DNA of 64,000 bases from a bacterium SCSIO 12827 (GTDB lineage: Bacteria > Pseudomonadota > Alphaproteobacteria > Rhodospirillales > Casp-alpha2). Both the position numbers and the translations under genes were made by a program. Each line of letters opens with the position of its first letter. Within the stretch, counting starts at the first letter, position 1. The notes beneath the pieces are model-generated. The model did no database searches. It worked only from the letters and a program-made list of their open reading frames with translations, and was not told the DNA's origin. Below are positions 1 through 9,538 of the stretch, in pieces. Where the stretch lies: NCBI GenBank assembly GCA_024397995.1, contig CP073746.1:3780001-3844000 (forward strand), written 5' to 3'.

Positions 1-264
1 GGGGTCCTCGTTCAGTTCGTCCGCGCGGCTGAACAGATCGTCAAACAGAGCGTCCTCACGCGCGATGTAGCGTTCAAGCAACGCCTTCGCTAGCGCGCCC
101 TTGTCCTTGAAATGATAAAAAAAGCCGCTTTTGGTGATCCCGACGGCGGCGATCAGCTCGTCAATCGACGTGCCGGCGAAGCCCTTTGCCAGGACCGCCG
201 TTTCCGCGGCGTCGAGAATTTGATCCCGCGTCGTCGCACCTTTGCGTGATGCGGGCGTGTTCAT
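1..264 (-). CDS. TetR/AcrR-family transcriptional regulator (C-terminus outside window)
   Basis: Only the N-terminal 88 residues lie in the window; the gene continues past base 1. They form a typical TetR DNA-binding domain: a lead helix (RDQILDAAETAV), a helix-turn-helix around residues 30-50 (TSIDELIAAVGITKSGFFYH) and the FKDKGAL turn that follows it. The ligand-binding domain is missing here, so the inducer cannot be guessed. The ATG at 264 begins the recognisable domain. The gene is divergent from the homocysteine methyltransferase-like gene at 500, and a palindrome at 295-311 just upstream is the obvious candidate operator. TetR proteins are usually autorepressors that may also control the divergent neighbour; that second role is inference. 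Confidence 0.88.
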   Translation of the reverse strand, partial: MNTPASRKGATTRDQILDAAETAVLAKGFAGTSIDELIAAVGITKSGFFYHFKDKGALAKALLERYIAREDALFDDLFSRADELNEDP

Positions 265-294
265 GCCTGAGACCATCCGCCATACCCTTCGAAG

Positions 295-311
295 CTGTAC
301 CGTAGGTACAG
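295..311. promoter_or_regulatory. Candidate TetR operator, perfect inverted repeat
   Basis: CTGTACC-GTA-GGTACAG gives two perfect 7-bp arms with a 3-bp centre. It sits about 30 bp upstream of the tetR start and in the tetR / 500..1447 intergenic region. The size, symmetry and position are typical of TetR-family operators. Binding is not shown. Confidence 0.6.
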
Positions 312-499
312 TTTTTTCGCGATGATTGACAAGGGCTTCTCACGGCTCGTCAGAAACCGCGTTCACCCCGCTGATATTAAAGACAAAAAGAAAACCCCCC
401 CGGCAGGACCACAGGTCGCCTGTCGCGGGCCGGACCCAGCCGGTATCCATGCCGCCCTTCATTTAATCCGACCGACAATCATTGAAAAGGATACAAACC

Positions 500-1447
500 A
501 TGGCGACATACCGCAGCCGACTGCCGCAGCTGGACGGCAGGCTCTTTCTCACCGACGGCGGTCTGGAAACCTATCTCTGCTTTCAGCGGGGCATCGACCT
601 GCCGGAATTCGCATCTTTCCCCTTGCTCGACGACGACACCGGTCGGGCCGAGATCACCAGCTACATGACGCCCTTTATCCTCGCCGCTCTGGCCCAGCAG
701 GCCGGCTTCATCCTGGAAACGCCGACCTGGCGGGCCCATGCGGACTGGGGGGCGAAACTGGGTTATGGACGCACGGACCTGGCCCGCGTCAACGTCGAGG
801 CCGTGGCCCTGATGGCCGACATCCGCGCCCGTCACGAAACCCCGCAAAACCCCATGGTGATCAGCGGCAACATCGGCCCGCGCGGCGACGGCTATAACCC
901 GGCGGAACTGCTGACCCCCAATGCGGCCGAGGCCTATCACACGGCCCAGATCGCAACCTTCGCCGAAACCGATGCCGACCTGGTGACAGCCATGACCATC
1001 ACTCATGTGGGTGAGGCGACGGGCATTGTCCGCGCCGCCGAAAAGGCCGCCCTGCCCGTGGTTATTTCCTTCACCACGGAAACCGACGGCCGCCTGCCCG
1101 AAGGGCGGACCCTGGCCGACGCCGTCAAGGCCGTCGACGACGCGACCGGCGGCGCCGTCGCCTATTACATGATCAACTGCGCCCATCCGACCCATTTCCA
1201 GGACGCCCTTGAACCGGGGGCCGATTGGGTCAGGCGCATCCGGGGCATTCGCGCCAATGCCTCCGTCAAAAGCCATGCGGAACTGGACAACTCGGTGGAA
1301 CTGGACGAAGGCAATCCCCAGGAACTGGGCGGCCAGTACCGCGTCCTGCTGGCGGCGTTTCCGCATATCACGGTGCTGGGCGGCTGCTGCGGCACGGACC
1401 ACCGCCATATCGCCTGCATCGGCCACGCCTGCCGCGACGCCGCCTGA
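500..1447 (+). CDS. Homocysteine S-methyltransferase family protein
   Basis: A 315-residue TIM-barrel protein of the family that transfers a methyl group to homocysteine (MmuM/BHMT/MetH N-terminal domain type). The family's zinc thiolates are visible: one Cys in the YYMINCAHPTHF segment and the CC pair in LGGCCGTDHRH near the C-terminus. The N-terminal LTDGGLETYL is the usual first strand. The methyl donor (S-methylmethionine, betaine or other) cannot be read from the sequence. An AAGGA ribosome site sits 8 nt before the ATG at 500; an in-frame TTG at 482 is less likely. The gene is divergent from tetR and convergent with the Fe-S gene that ends at 1468. Confidence 0.85.
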   Translation: MATYRSRLPQLDGRLFLTDGGLETYLCFQRGIDLPEFASFPLLDDDTGRAEITSYMTPFILAALAQQAGFILETPTWRAHADWGAKLGYGRTDLARVNVEAVALMADIRARHETPQNPMVISGNIGPRGDGYNPAELLTPNAAEAYHTAQIATFAETDADLVTAMTITHVGEATGIVRAAEKAALPVVISFTTETDGRLPEGRTLADAVKAVDDATGGAVAYYMINCAHPTHFQDALEPGADWVRRIRGIRANASVKSHAELDNSVELDEGNPQELGGQYRVLLAAFPHITVLGGCCGTDHRHIACIGHACRDAA

Positions 1448-1467
1448 TCCACGCGAGGGGCAGGATG

Positions 1468-2199
1468 TCAGCTGGCGGAAGCCCCGTCACCGGGCACCCT
1501 GTCCCCGGCAGCGGCCAGCAGTTCGCCGACGACCCCACCCTTGAGGTCGATGCCGACGCCGCATTTGCAGCCTTTGCAGCCGACGCAGGCGTCGAGGCCC
1601 AGGTCGATCGCCGCATCCAGCGCCGCCTGCCGCCCGTCCTCGCTCACGCAGGGGTCGAGGCGCAGGCGCTGCAGCTTCAACAGCGAAAACGGATTGCCCC
1701 AGCGATAGCCCGTCGCCGCGTCGGGCGCGGCCGCATCGGCGGCATCGTCCCCGAAATTTCGGGCATGCATGGGACAGCCGTCCAGGCAGGCATAGCATTC
1801 GATGCAGGCAGTCAGGTCGTGATAGGCCTCGGGTGCTTCGGCGTTGACGTCCGGGTCGCGGTGGTCCGGCGTCGTGCGGCCCTGTAACTGGCGGGCGATG
1901 CCGTCACGACGCACCACCAGATCGGCCAGCACGGGCAGGGTCGCCATGGGCTCGATGCGGTCGCCCGCGCGCACACGGGCGCGGCAGGCGATGCGCGGGC
2001 GACCGTTGACGTCGACCGTACAGACCCCGCAATTGCGCGCCCGGCAGCCGTAGCGGAAGGCGAGATCCGGCAGGGCCGTCGCCTGGGCCTGCAACAGGAC
2101 GTCGAGGATCATCGGCCGTTCGCCCTCCTGACGGGGGCGGTAATCATAGGCGACGGTTTCGCGGACGCCGTTGCGGGTGGTGACGATATCAATCTTCAT
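1468..2199 (-). CDS. Iron-sulfur subunit, succinate dehydrogenase/fumarate reductase-like
   Basis: A 243-residue protein. The N-terminal half is a plant-type [2Fe-2S] domain (RYGCRARNCGVCTVDVNG, then a fourth Cys in RIACRA). The second half has a ferredoxin-type CIECYACLDGCP and a C-terminal cysteine cluster (ACVGCKGCKCGVGID). This order is the SdhB/FrdB layout, but the final cluster motif is denser than usual. It follows the flavoprotein gene by 13 bp on the same strand, so the two should form a soluble electron-transfer pair. No membrane-anchor (SdhC/D-like) gene lies beside them. Substrate and electron acceptor are unknown. The start at 2199 is the ATG that begins the ferredoxin fold; longer in-frame starts would run into the flavoprotein gene. 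Confidence 0.8.
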   Translation of the reverse strand: MKIDIVTTRNGVRETVAYDYRPRQEGERPMILDVLLQAQATALPDLAFRYGCRARNCGVCTVDVNGRPRIACRARVRAGDRIEPMATLPVLADLVVRRDGIARQLQGRTTPDHRDPDVNAEAPEAYHDLTACIECYACLDGCPMHARNFGDDAADAAAPDAATGYRWGNPFSLLKLQRLRLDPCVSEDGRQAALDAAIDLGLDACVGCKGCKCGVGIDLKGGVVGELLAAAGDRVPGDGASAS

Positions 2200-2212
2200 G
2201 GGCTGGGCTTTC

Positions 2213-4180
2213 TTATTCGGCGGCATCGGCAACGGCGGCGGCGGGTCCACCGGGTGAAACGGCCGGGGCGGCGTCACCCGGGCCCAGGATGGCCCGGTAA
2301 CGGCGGTCGAGGATGGGGTCGAGCAGGGCAGGCGGCAGCAGGCAGAGAACCTTCGCCTGGACCTTGCGCCAGGCATCTTTCAAGCGCATCGCAAGCAAAC
2401 GCATTGCCGGCGTACGCGGTCGGCGGGCGCGGTTCGCGTGAAAGCGCAACACACCATCATTCGCGGCCTGACCGCGCACCACGGTCGAATAGGGCTGCGC
2501 CAGGATCGATACCTGGGGCCGGTCCAGGCGCACATGGCCGCCGACGCTGGCGTCCCGTTCGCGGGCGGCCGCGGTCACCGCGCGGGCGACGTCGAGCAGG
2601 CTGCGCAATTCCACCCATTCGATGAAAGCCTGATTCCACAGGGCGTAATCGGGCACCGCCGCACGCCCGGCGCGGTCGGCCAGATCGTCGATCACGGCGT
2701 CCATGCGGTTCAGGCTGTCGGCCGTGCGCGCCGGGCCGATACAGTCCCAGGCCGCGCGTTGTAATTCGAGCTTGAGGTGCGCCGGGGCCTGGTCGCCACT
2801 TTGCCCGAATTGGGCCACGGCGGCGGCGATCAGCGAACGGAAGGCATCGTCGCCGGTGGCGCGGGAGTGGGTCCGGGCGTGATCCGCCGCACCGCGCCCG
2901 GCCCGCAGGCCGAACACGACGTTTTCCGTGAGCGCGGTCGAGCCCAGGCGGTTGGCGCCGAACACCCCGCCCATGGCCTGACCGGCGGCGAACAACCCGG
3001 ACAATCCGGCAGCAGCCGTACCGTCGTCCGCGCCGCCGACCGACGCACCGGTGGCATCGACGCGGATACCGCCCATGGTGTAATGGGCGGCGGGACGGAC
3101 TTCCCAGGATTCTTCGCAGCGCACTGCCGGCTTGCTGAGGGCTTGGCGGGCCGTGCGGTAGGCCGAGGGCATGGAGGTTTCCAGATAGCGCATGAAGCCC
3201 TTGCCGGAACGGGGCAGGCGGGCGTTCGCCGTGAGGTCCAGATAAGCGCCACCATCATCCGTGCCGCGGCCGTCGGCGACGGCGCGCATGATGGCCGCGG
3301 AACATTCCGCACGGGTGCGCAGATAAACGCCGTCCAGAATAACCTTGCCGTGACGGTCGCGCAGCACGCCGAGGAAACTGGCCGTCGACGGCTCACCCAC
3401 CAACAGCCCTTCGTAGGACGCGGGTGCCGTCAGGCAGAATGGCAGGAACTGCACCTGTTCCATATCAACCAAATCGGCCCCGGCGCGGGCGGCGGCGGCA
3501 TAGCCGTCGCCCGTGTTGCCCCGCATGGTGTCCGTTTTGGGAAAATAGAGAGTATTGAGCCCGCCGGACGCCATAACCACGGCGGGCGCCCGCACGGCGA
3601 CCAGCGTCCCCGACGCGGCATGATAGACCAGCCCACCTGCGACGCGGCCCGGAGCGCCGTTTTCGGCCCCCTCCACGGCAAGGTCGAGGAACCAGGCATC
3701 TTCCAGGTAGTCGATATGCGCACCTTCGACCACGGCGTCCCAGGCGGCATGGCTGAAGGCGACCCCGGCGTTCTTATGCCCGACGGAGCGCGCCACCGTA
3801 TGCCCGCCCTTGGCCAGGGGCCGGGCAAAGGGGCCCTTGCGATCCTGGTTGATCTTGGGCCGCAGGCCGTGAGCCCGGTACCAGTCATAGGCGGGACGGC
3901 TGTCCTTGGCATAGGCGTCGGTCAGGGCCGGCAGCGGCAGGTCCGCACCGGATACGCGCAGGTTGTCGGACAGAACCTGTTCCGTGTCCGCGTCGCTGAC
4001 CGTGCCGCGCACGGTCGCGTTGCCTTCGGAAATTTTGGTGTCGGAGCAGGCGATGGGATCCTTGGACACAACCAGCACGCGGGCGCCCTCGGCCGCCGCC
4101 GCATCCGCCGCGGCACTGCCGGCCCCGCCCGAACCAACCACGATCACATCGTAGTCACGCCATTCAACCTCAATCGTCAC
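2213..4180 (-). CDS. FAD-binding fumarate reductase/succinate dehydrogenase-like flavoprotein
   Basis: A 655-residue flavoprotein. It has an N-terminal dinucleotide-binding motif (DVIVVGSGGAGSAAA, residues about 10-24) and family landmarks further on: GNTGDGYAAA, RPAAHYTMGGIRVD and GLFAAGQAMGGVFGANRLG. Two usual SDH/FRD features are altered. The SHT segment that carries the covalently linked FAD histidine reads SDT, and the HPTG segment that helps bind the dicarboxylate reads LPFC. FAD is therefore probably non-covalent and the substrate may not be succinate or fumarate. It is transcribed first in a two-gene unit with the Fe-S subunit. The start is GTG 4180, preceded by GGGAGG. Confidence 0.82.
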   Translation of the reverse strand: MTIEVEWRDYDVIVVGSGGAGSAAADAAAAEGARVLVVSKDPIACSDTKISEGNATVRGTVSDADTEQVLSDNLRVSGADLPLPALTDAYAKDSRPAYDWYRAHGLRPKINQDRKGPFARPLAKGGHTVARSVGHKNAGVAFSHAAWDAVVEGAHIDYLEDAWFLDLAVEGAENGAPGRVAGGLVYHAASGTLVAVRAPAVVMASGGLNTLYFPKTDTMRGNTGDGYAAAARAGADLVDMEQVQFLPFCLTAPASYEGLLVGEPSTASFLGVLRDRHGKVILDGVYLRTRAECSAAIMRAVADGRGTDDGGAYLDLTANARLPRSGKGFMRYLETSMPSAYRTARQALSKPAVRCEESWEVRPAAHYTMGGIRVDATGASVGGADDGTAAAGLSGLFAAGQAMGGVFGANRLGSTALTENVVFGLRAGRGAADHARTHSRATGDDAFRSLIAAAVAQFGQSGDQAPAHLKLELQRAAWDCIGPARTADSLNRMDAVIDDLADRAGRAAVPDYALWNQAFIEWVELRSLLDVARAVTAAARERDASVGGHVRLDRPQVSILAQPYSTVVRGQAANDGVLRFHANRARRPRTPAMRLLAMRLKDAWRKVQAKVLCLLPPALLDPILDRRYRAILGPGDAAPAVSPGGPAAAVADAAE

Positions 4181-4307
4181 CGACCTTGCCTCCCAGCCAT
4201 GCGTCGCGTCATTCGGGGGTCATTTCAACGCGATCAGGGGCGGTGATGGCAAGGAAATTCACCCCGCCGCACGCAGAAGACTGGCCGCAGGGCGCTGACC
4301 TGGGCGC

Positions 4308-5156
4308 TCAGCCGCAGGTCAGGGCGGCATCGACCGTTTGGCCGCGGAAATACCAGGAGGGGTCGACGAACACGCCGTAGCGCCCGGTTACGCCCGGCCG
4401 CCCCTTGACCGTAAAGGATGATACCTGTTTGGCGCCAAGCTGCACACGCCGGGTCTTCACGACCTGATTGTCCGCATCCAAGCGAAACACGGTGATGTTG
4501 CCGGGCGCCGGGAAGGGTGCTCCCAAGTTGGCGACCTTGATTTGTGCCTCGGCCCCGGCACAGGACGTCATGATGACCAGATCGTGCGGCGGCCTCGGTG
4601 GGCTGGCGACCAGGCTGCGGAGTTGCAGGCGGGCCTGCTGCGGCGCCGGGGGTGTTTCGGGAACCTTGGTTTTGTCGGCGCTGGCGGCCTTCGGCACCAC
4701 CGCAACCTGGGTCCCGCCGGCCGCCGTCGCGAAATCGTTCAGATTTTCGGCCGAGGCCTCGATAACCGTTTCCGGCCGGCGGCTGAGGCAGCGCAGTACC
4801 CGCAGGCGTTTGCGCGCCATGGCGATATAGTGGTTCAGATCGCTTCCCGTGAGGTCGACCCGGCCGCCGTCGTGCCGTACCGGCAGCGCCTTGCCCGCCC
4901 GGGCCAGGGCGTCGATCCGGCGGATGCGTTCAGCCTGCAGCTCGATATAGCGCGACCAGTCCCCGGCGAACTTACGGTCGACATAGTCGATGACCCGCTC
5001 ATGGCTGACGGCGCCGACGTAGGGATCATTGGGGAAGGGGTCGCAGGCGTCCGCAGCAGCCGGCGCGGCGGCGGCCATCATCAGCGCGCCACACGCCGCC
5101 GGAGCCAGCCAACGGCGGCACAGGGATAATACAATGATATTCTTCCGAGCAGGCAA
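4308..5156 (-). CDS. Secreted protein of unknown function
   Basis: A 282-residue protein not recognised as a named family. Residues 1-36 form a signal peptide (basic start, hydrophobic core, AAAAPAAADA cleavage region), so it is likely periplasmic. Four cysteines are spread through the mature part (about residues 38, 123, 200 and 281), which would allow disulfides. A Pro/Ala-rich linker (about 155-175) separates an alpha-helical N-terminal part from a C-terminal region of about 90 residues, rich in short beta-like stretches (LVIMTSCAGAEAQIKVANLG, NITVFRLDADNQV, SSFTVKGRPG) that looks like a small Ig-like sandwich. It lies alone between the flavoprotein gene and the oxygenase gene on the same strand. 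Confidence 0.65.
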   Translation of the reverse strand: MPARKNIIVLSLCRRWLAPAACGALMMAAAAPAAADACDPFPNDPYVGAVSHERVIDYVDRKFAGDWSRYIELQAERIRRIDALARAGKALPVRHDGGRVDLTGSDLNHYIAMARKRLRVLRCLSRRPETVIEASAENLNDFATAAGGTQVAVVPKAASADKTKVPETPPAPQQARLQLRSLVASPPRPPHDLVIMTSCAGAEAQIKVANLGAPFPAPGNITVFRLDADNQVVKTRRVQLGAKQVSSFTVKGRPGVTGRYGVFVDPSWYFRGQTVDAALTCG

Positions 5157-5260
5157 CAGGCGAACACCCTTAATCCGAGTTCGCCTGTCTTATGGGGAAC
5201 GAACCTGACATCTGCCTGACGGCGGCGGATTTTATGCCGGGGCGCTGCGCCCGCCGGTCC

Positions 5261-5932
5261 CTAGACCGGTTGACCCGGAAAGGCCAGTTCGTGGGTATTG
5301 TTCCAGTCGTCGCCGACATAATTAACGATCAAGGTCCGGCGCACGCCGGTGATCGGCTTGCGGCGGAAGCCGTGCCAAGTGTCAGCCCCCGGCACGAACA
5401 CCAGGGCGCGGTTCTGGCGGTGCGGGGTCGGGCCGAAATAGTCTTCTTCCTTGGGCCCCGCATAGATATCGGTGCCCCAGTCTTCGCCGTCCGGCGCCTG
5501 AGACAGATAAACCAGCAAGCTCAGTTTCTTGACCGAGATGTCCTTGTGCGGGTGCAGCCAGAATCCATCGCGGTCCTGCGCGTATTCCAGGCGCAGGAAA
5601 CTGCCCGCGAGGTCGATGCCGCACATCTTTTCGATGCGCTTGACCGTGGCCGGGTCCTGAAACCCCTGGGCGATGTCTTCGCAGACGGTGAATTCGGCGC
5701 GGCGGCCCGGATCGAAATAACTGCGGCTGTCGTTGTTGGCGGCACGGGCCCCCTTTGTATATTCGACCCGGGGTGCGTCGAACGGCAGGGCGCGGAGGTC
5801 TTCCACCACCTCATCCGTGAACACGTCGTCAAGCAGCCAGTGGGAAAACGGCTCCCGCCGTGTTTCGCAACTGTCCAGGCTGGCCTGAAGCCGCGCCGTA
5901 TTGGCGGAGGGAGATGTCATGGTGCCGTCCAT
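5261..5932 (-). CDS. 2-oxoglutarate/Fe(II)-dependent oxygenase family protein
   Basis: A 223-residue protein with the facial triad of the double-stranded beta-helix oxygenases: HPHKD (His-x-x-x-Asp region, about residues 128-133), a distal His in DTWHGFRRKPI, and an Arg in the following strand (RRTLIVNY) suited to 2-oxoglutarate. It resembles the prolyl-4-hydroxylase-like bacterial group often found near capsule or surface genes, but no such genes lie nearby and the hydroxylated substrate is unknown. Two starts are possible (5932, or an ATG four codons later). It stands alone between a secreted protein and a ubiquinone hydroxylase. Confidence 0.78.
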   Translation of the reverse strand: MDGTMTSPSANTARLQASLDSCETRREPFSHWLLDDVFTDEVVEDLRALPFDAPRVEYTKGARAANNDSRSYFDPGRRAEFTVCEDIAQGFQDPATVKRIEKMCGIDLAGSFLRLEYAQDRDGFWLHPHKDISVKKLSLLVYLSQAPDGEDWGTDIYAGPKEEDYFGPTPHRQNRALVFVPGADTWHGFRRKPITGVRRTLIVNYVGDDWNNTHELAFPGQPV

Positions 5933-6076
5933 TTTCGTCTAGCGCAGCCCCGCTGCGGGCCGGGCTCTTCTGTTAAATGCTTCCGCAGGGTCCGTCAAAC
6001 GTTGCGTCCGGGCCGGCGGGCAGCCCTTTGATAGGCCTTCTGCCGTGCTGGCGCGGTGATCTGAATCAACCGGCGC

Positions 6077-7357
6077 CTACAGCGTTTCGCCCCGCATCAG
6101 GCGCGGCAGGTCACCGACCTCGCCCATGGCATGGCGCATGAACAGCTTTTTCAGCTCGGGCAGGGCATTGACCGTGCCCAGGCCCAAATCCCGGGCCAGG
6201 CGCAAGGGCGGCACGGCGTTGGAGAATAGGCGATTGAGGGCGTCGGTCATCCCCAGCATCAGGGAATTGTCGAAACGGCGGCCGCGCTCATAATCTTCAA
6301 GCACGGCGGGCGAGCCCAGATCGAGGCCCAGACCCTTGGCGTCGGCCAGGACTTCGGCCAGGACAGCGACATCGCGCAGGCCCATGTTCAAGCCCTGACC
6401 GGCGATCGGGTGCATGCCGTGCAGCGCGTCGCCCGCCAGGGCGAAGCGCGGTGCCGTGGCGCGCTCGGCAACCAGCAGGGACAGCGGGTAGCTCCAGCGC
6501 GGGCCGACCAGTGCCAGGGAGCCCAGGAAGTCACCAAAGCGGAGCGCCAGTTCGGCCAGGAAATCATCGTCGGGAAGGGCCATGAGGGCCGGGGCCAGGG
6601 CGTCCCGTTCCGTCCACACCAGGGACGACTGGTGTTGCTCGCGGCCTGTTTCCCCCTTGATCGGCAGGATGGCGAAGGGCCCGGCGGCCAGGAAATGTTC
6701 ATGGGCGACGAACCCATGGGGCCGTTCGTGGTCGACCGTGCAGACGATGCCCGTCTGGCCGTAATCCCATCCCGTGGTACGGATGCCGGCCCAGGTCCGG
6801 GTCCGCGAGCCGCGGCCGTCGGCGCCGACGATCAGGCGGGCCCCCAGGGTCCGCCCGTCGGCAAGCGTCAACCGGGCCCCGGCGGAATCCAGGTCCATGG
6901 CCGCAATCCCGGCGGGGGCCACGACGGTCAGGTTGCGGGCCGTGCGCTGCGCGTCATAAAGGGCGCGCCGCAGATGACGATTTTCGATCATGTAGCCGAA
7001 GGGGGCGTCGCCGACCAGGCTGTGGTCGTAATGCAGGAACAGCAGGGAGCCCGCATCGGCGACCCGGATGTCCTGGATCGGCGACGACCGGGGGCCCAGA
7101 TGGTCCCACAAGCCCGCCGCCACCAGCACCCGGTGGGTCGCCAGCGCGATGGCCGAGGCACGGCCGTCGAAACCGGCGTCGAGCCCGACCGCCGGATCGG
7201 CGCGGTCGACCAGGGTGACGGAAAATCCGGCGTTCGCCAGCAACACCGCGAGGGTGCCGCCGACCAGACCGCCACCGACAATCGCCACATCCGCCAAGAC
7301 GTCGGTCGTTCCGCCGTCCATCGCCCTGTCGGTCGTCACCTGCCCATTGCGGGTCAT
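6077..7357 (-). CDS. UbiH/UbiF/VisC/COQ6-family FAD-dependent hydroxylase
   Basis: A 426-residue flavin monooxygenase of the ubiquinone-biosynthesis group, which hydroxylates the polyprenylated aromatic ring using NAD(P)H and O2. Motifs in order: the Rossmann GxGxxG (VAIVGGGLVGGTLA), the GADGRGS segment that contacts flavin and NADPH, and the family signature ALAGDALHGMHPIAGQGLN. The position hydroxylated cannot be assigned from sequence because paralogues differ in regioselectivity. The ATG at 7357 is chosen because an AAAGGCGGA ribosome site lies just before it; an in-frame start 20 codons upstream has no such support. It is divergent from glnK. Confidence 0.88.
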   Translation of the reverse strand: MTRNGQVTTDRAMDGGTTDVLADVAIVGGGLVGGTLAVLLANAGFSVTLVDRADPAVGLDAGFDGRASAIALATHRVLVAAGLWDHLGPRSSPIQDIRVADAGSLLFLHYDHSLVGDAPFGYMIENRHLRRALYDAQRTARNLTVVAPAGIAAMDLDSAGARLTLADGRTLGARLIVGADGRGSRTRTWAGIRTTGWDYGQTGIVCTVDHERPHGFVAHEHFLAAGPFAILPIKGETGREQHQSSLVWTERDALAPALMALPDDDFLAELALRFGDFLGSLALVGPRWSYPLSLLVAERATAPRFALAGDALHGMHPIAGQGLNMGLRDVAVLAEVLADAKGLGLDLGSPAVLEDYERGRRFDNSLMLGMTDALNRLFSNAVPPLRLARDLGLGTVNALPELKKLFMRHAMGEVGDLPRLMRGETL

Positions 7358-8044
<687 letters not shown>

Positions 8045-8056
8045 GAGGTTTTCCAA

Positions 8057-9418
8057 ATGCTTATTGAAAATCTGAAACATACGCTTTCGAAAGGCGTCGC
8101 GCGGTTGGCCGGCGTGGTCGGAGCGGCGATGCTGCTGCTGGTTATGTCCGGCGCGGCACATGCCGAGGTTCCCGGTGAATCTCAGTTCGTCTTCAACACC
8201 TTCTCGTTCCTCGTGCACGGTTTCCTGGTCATGTGGATGGCCGCGGGATTCTCCATGCTCGAAGCCGGCTTGGTGCGGACCAAGAACACCGCCATGCAGT
8301 GCCTGAAGAACGTCGCTTTGTTCTCCATCGCCTCGATCATGTACTACCTGATCGGCTACAACCTGATGTATTCGGGTGTGGACGGCGGCTTCATGGGCTC
8401 CTTCGCCCTGTGGGGTCAGGACGACAGCGCGGCCGCCGCCGGCAAATTCGTCGGTGACGGTGCCGTGGGCTATTCCGCGGCGTCCGACTTCTTCTTCCAG
8501 TTGGTGTTCGTCGCGACCGCGGCCTCGATCGTTTCCGGGACCGTGGCCGAACGCGTCAAGCTGTGGGCCTTCCTGGCCTTCACCGTCGTCCTGACGGGCA
8601 TCATCTACCCGATCCAGGGTTCCTGGCAGTGGGGCGGCGGCTGGCTGTCCGAAATGGGCTTCGCCGATTTCGCCGGCTCCACCCTGGTCCACTCCGTGGG
8701 CGGCTGGGCAGCCTTGACCGGCGCCATCATCATCGGGGGCCGCAAGGGCAAGTACGGCGCCGACGGCACCGTGCGGCCGATGCCGGGCGCCAATCTGCCG
8801 CTCGCCACGCTGGGTACCTTCATCCTGTGGCTCGGCTGGTTCGGGTTCAACGGCGGCTCGCAGCTCGCCATGGGCTCGGCGGCTGATGCCATCGCGATCT
8901 CCAACATCTACATCAACACCAACATCGCCGCTGCCGGCGGGGTTCTGGCCGCCATCGTCCTGACCCAGCTGATCTACAAGAAGGTCGATCTGACCATGGC
9001 GCTGAACGGCGCCCTGGCCGGTCTGGTGTCGATCACCGCCGGTCCGGACACGCCCTCCCTGGGCCTGGCCGCGATCATCGGTGCCGTTGGTGGCGTGTTG
9101 GTGGTGGTCTTCGTGCCGCTGCTCGACAAGCTGAAGATCGACGACGTCGTGGGCGCCATTCCGGTCCACCTGGTGGCCGGCATCTGGGGCACCATGGCGG
9201 TGCCGCTGTCCAACGCCGACGCGTCCTTCTACACGCAGGCCGTGGGTGTCGTTTCCATCGGCATCTTCGTGATCATCACCTCCGCCATTCTCTGGTTCGT
9301 CCTGAAGATGGTCATGGGTGGGGTCCGGGTGTCGCCGGAAGAAGAGGAACAGGGTCTCGACATGGCCGAATGCGGTCTCGAGGCTTATCCCGAATTCCGC
9401 GGATCACAGACCATCTAA
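8057..9418 (+). CDS. amtB: Ammonium transporter AmtB
   Basis: A 453-residue inner-membrane ammonium channel. It has a cleavable-looking signal peptide (residues 1-36, ending AAHA) followed by about eleven hydrophobic segments. The twin pore histidines are in STLVHSVGGWAAL and GAIPVHLVAGIWGT. The family segment WLGWFGFNGGS is present, and the cytoplasmic tail (SPEEEEQGLDMAECG) is the usual C-terminal region that docks GlnK. An AGGAGG ribosome site at 8043-8048 overlaps the glnK stop codon, which suggests translational coupling. A strong terminator follows at 9443. Confidence 0.96.
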   Translation: MLIENLKHTLSKGVARLAGVVGAAMLLLVMSGAAHAEVPGESQFVFNTFSFLVHGFLVMWMAAGFSMLEAGLVRTKNTAMQCLKNVALFSIASIMYYLIGYNLMYSGVDGGFMGSFALWGQDDSAAAAGKFVGDGAVGYSAASDFFFQLVFVATAASIVSGTVAERVKLWAFLAFTVVLTGIIYPIQGSWQWGGGWLSEMGFADFAGSTLVHSVGGWAALTGAIIIGGRKGKYGADGTVRPMPGANLPLATLGTFILWLGWFGFNGGSQLAMGSAADAIAISNIYINTNIAAAGGVLAAIVLTQLIYKKVDLTMALNGALAGLVSITAGPDTPSLGLAAIIGAVGGVLVVVFVPLLDKLKIDDVVGAIPVHLVAGIWGTMAVPLSNADASFYTQAVGVVSIGIFVIITSAILWFVLKMVMGGVRVSPEEEEQGLDMAECGLEAYPEFRGSQTI

Positions 9419-9442
9419 TCTCTCCTCCACAACTCTCCTACG

Positions 9443-9481
9443 GGGCCGGAAGACTCATGTCTTCCGGCCCTTCTTTTTTTG
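9443..9481 (+). terminator. Rho-independent terminator after amtB
   Basis: A perfect 12-bp stem (GGGCCGGAAGAC / GTCTTCCGGCCC), a TCAT loop and an 11-nt T-rich tail. It lies 24 bp past the amtB stop and closes the glnK-amtB unit. Confidence 0.92.
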
Positions 9482-9538
9482 TCCATTCCCCCCTCAGCGG
9501 CCTTTGCCCGCACGGGGCCGGGATATAGACTCAACGCC

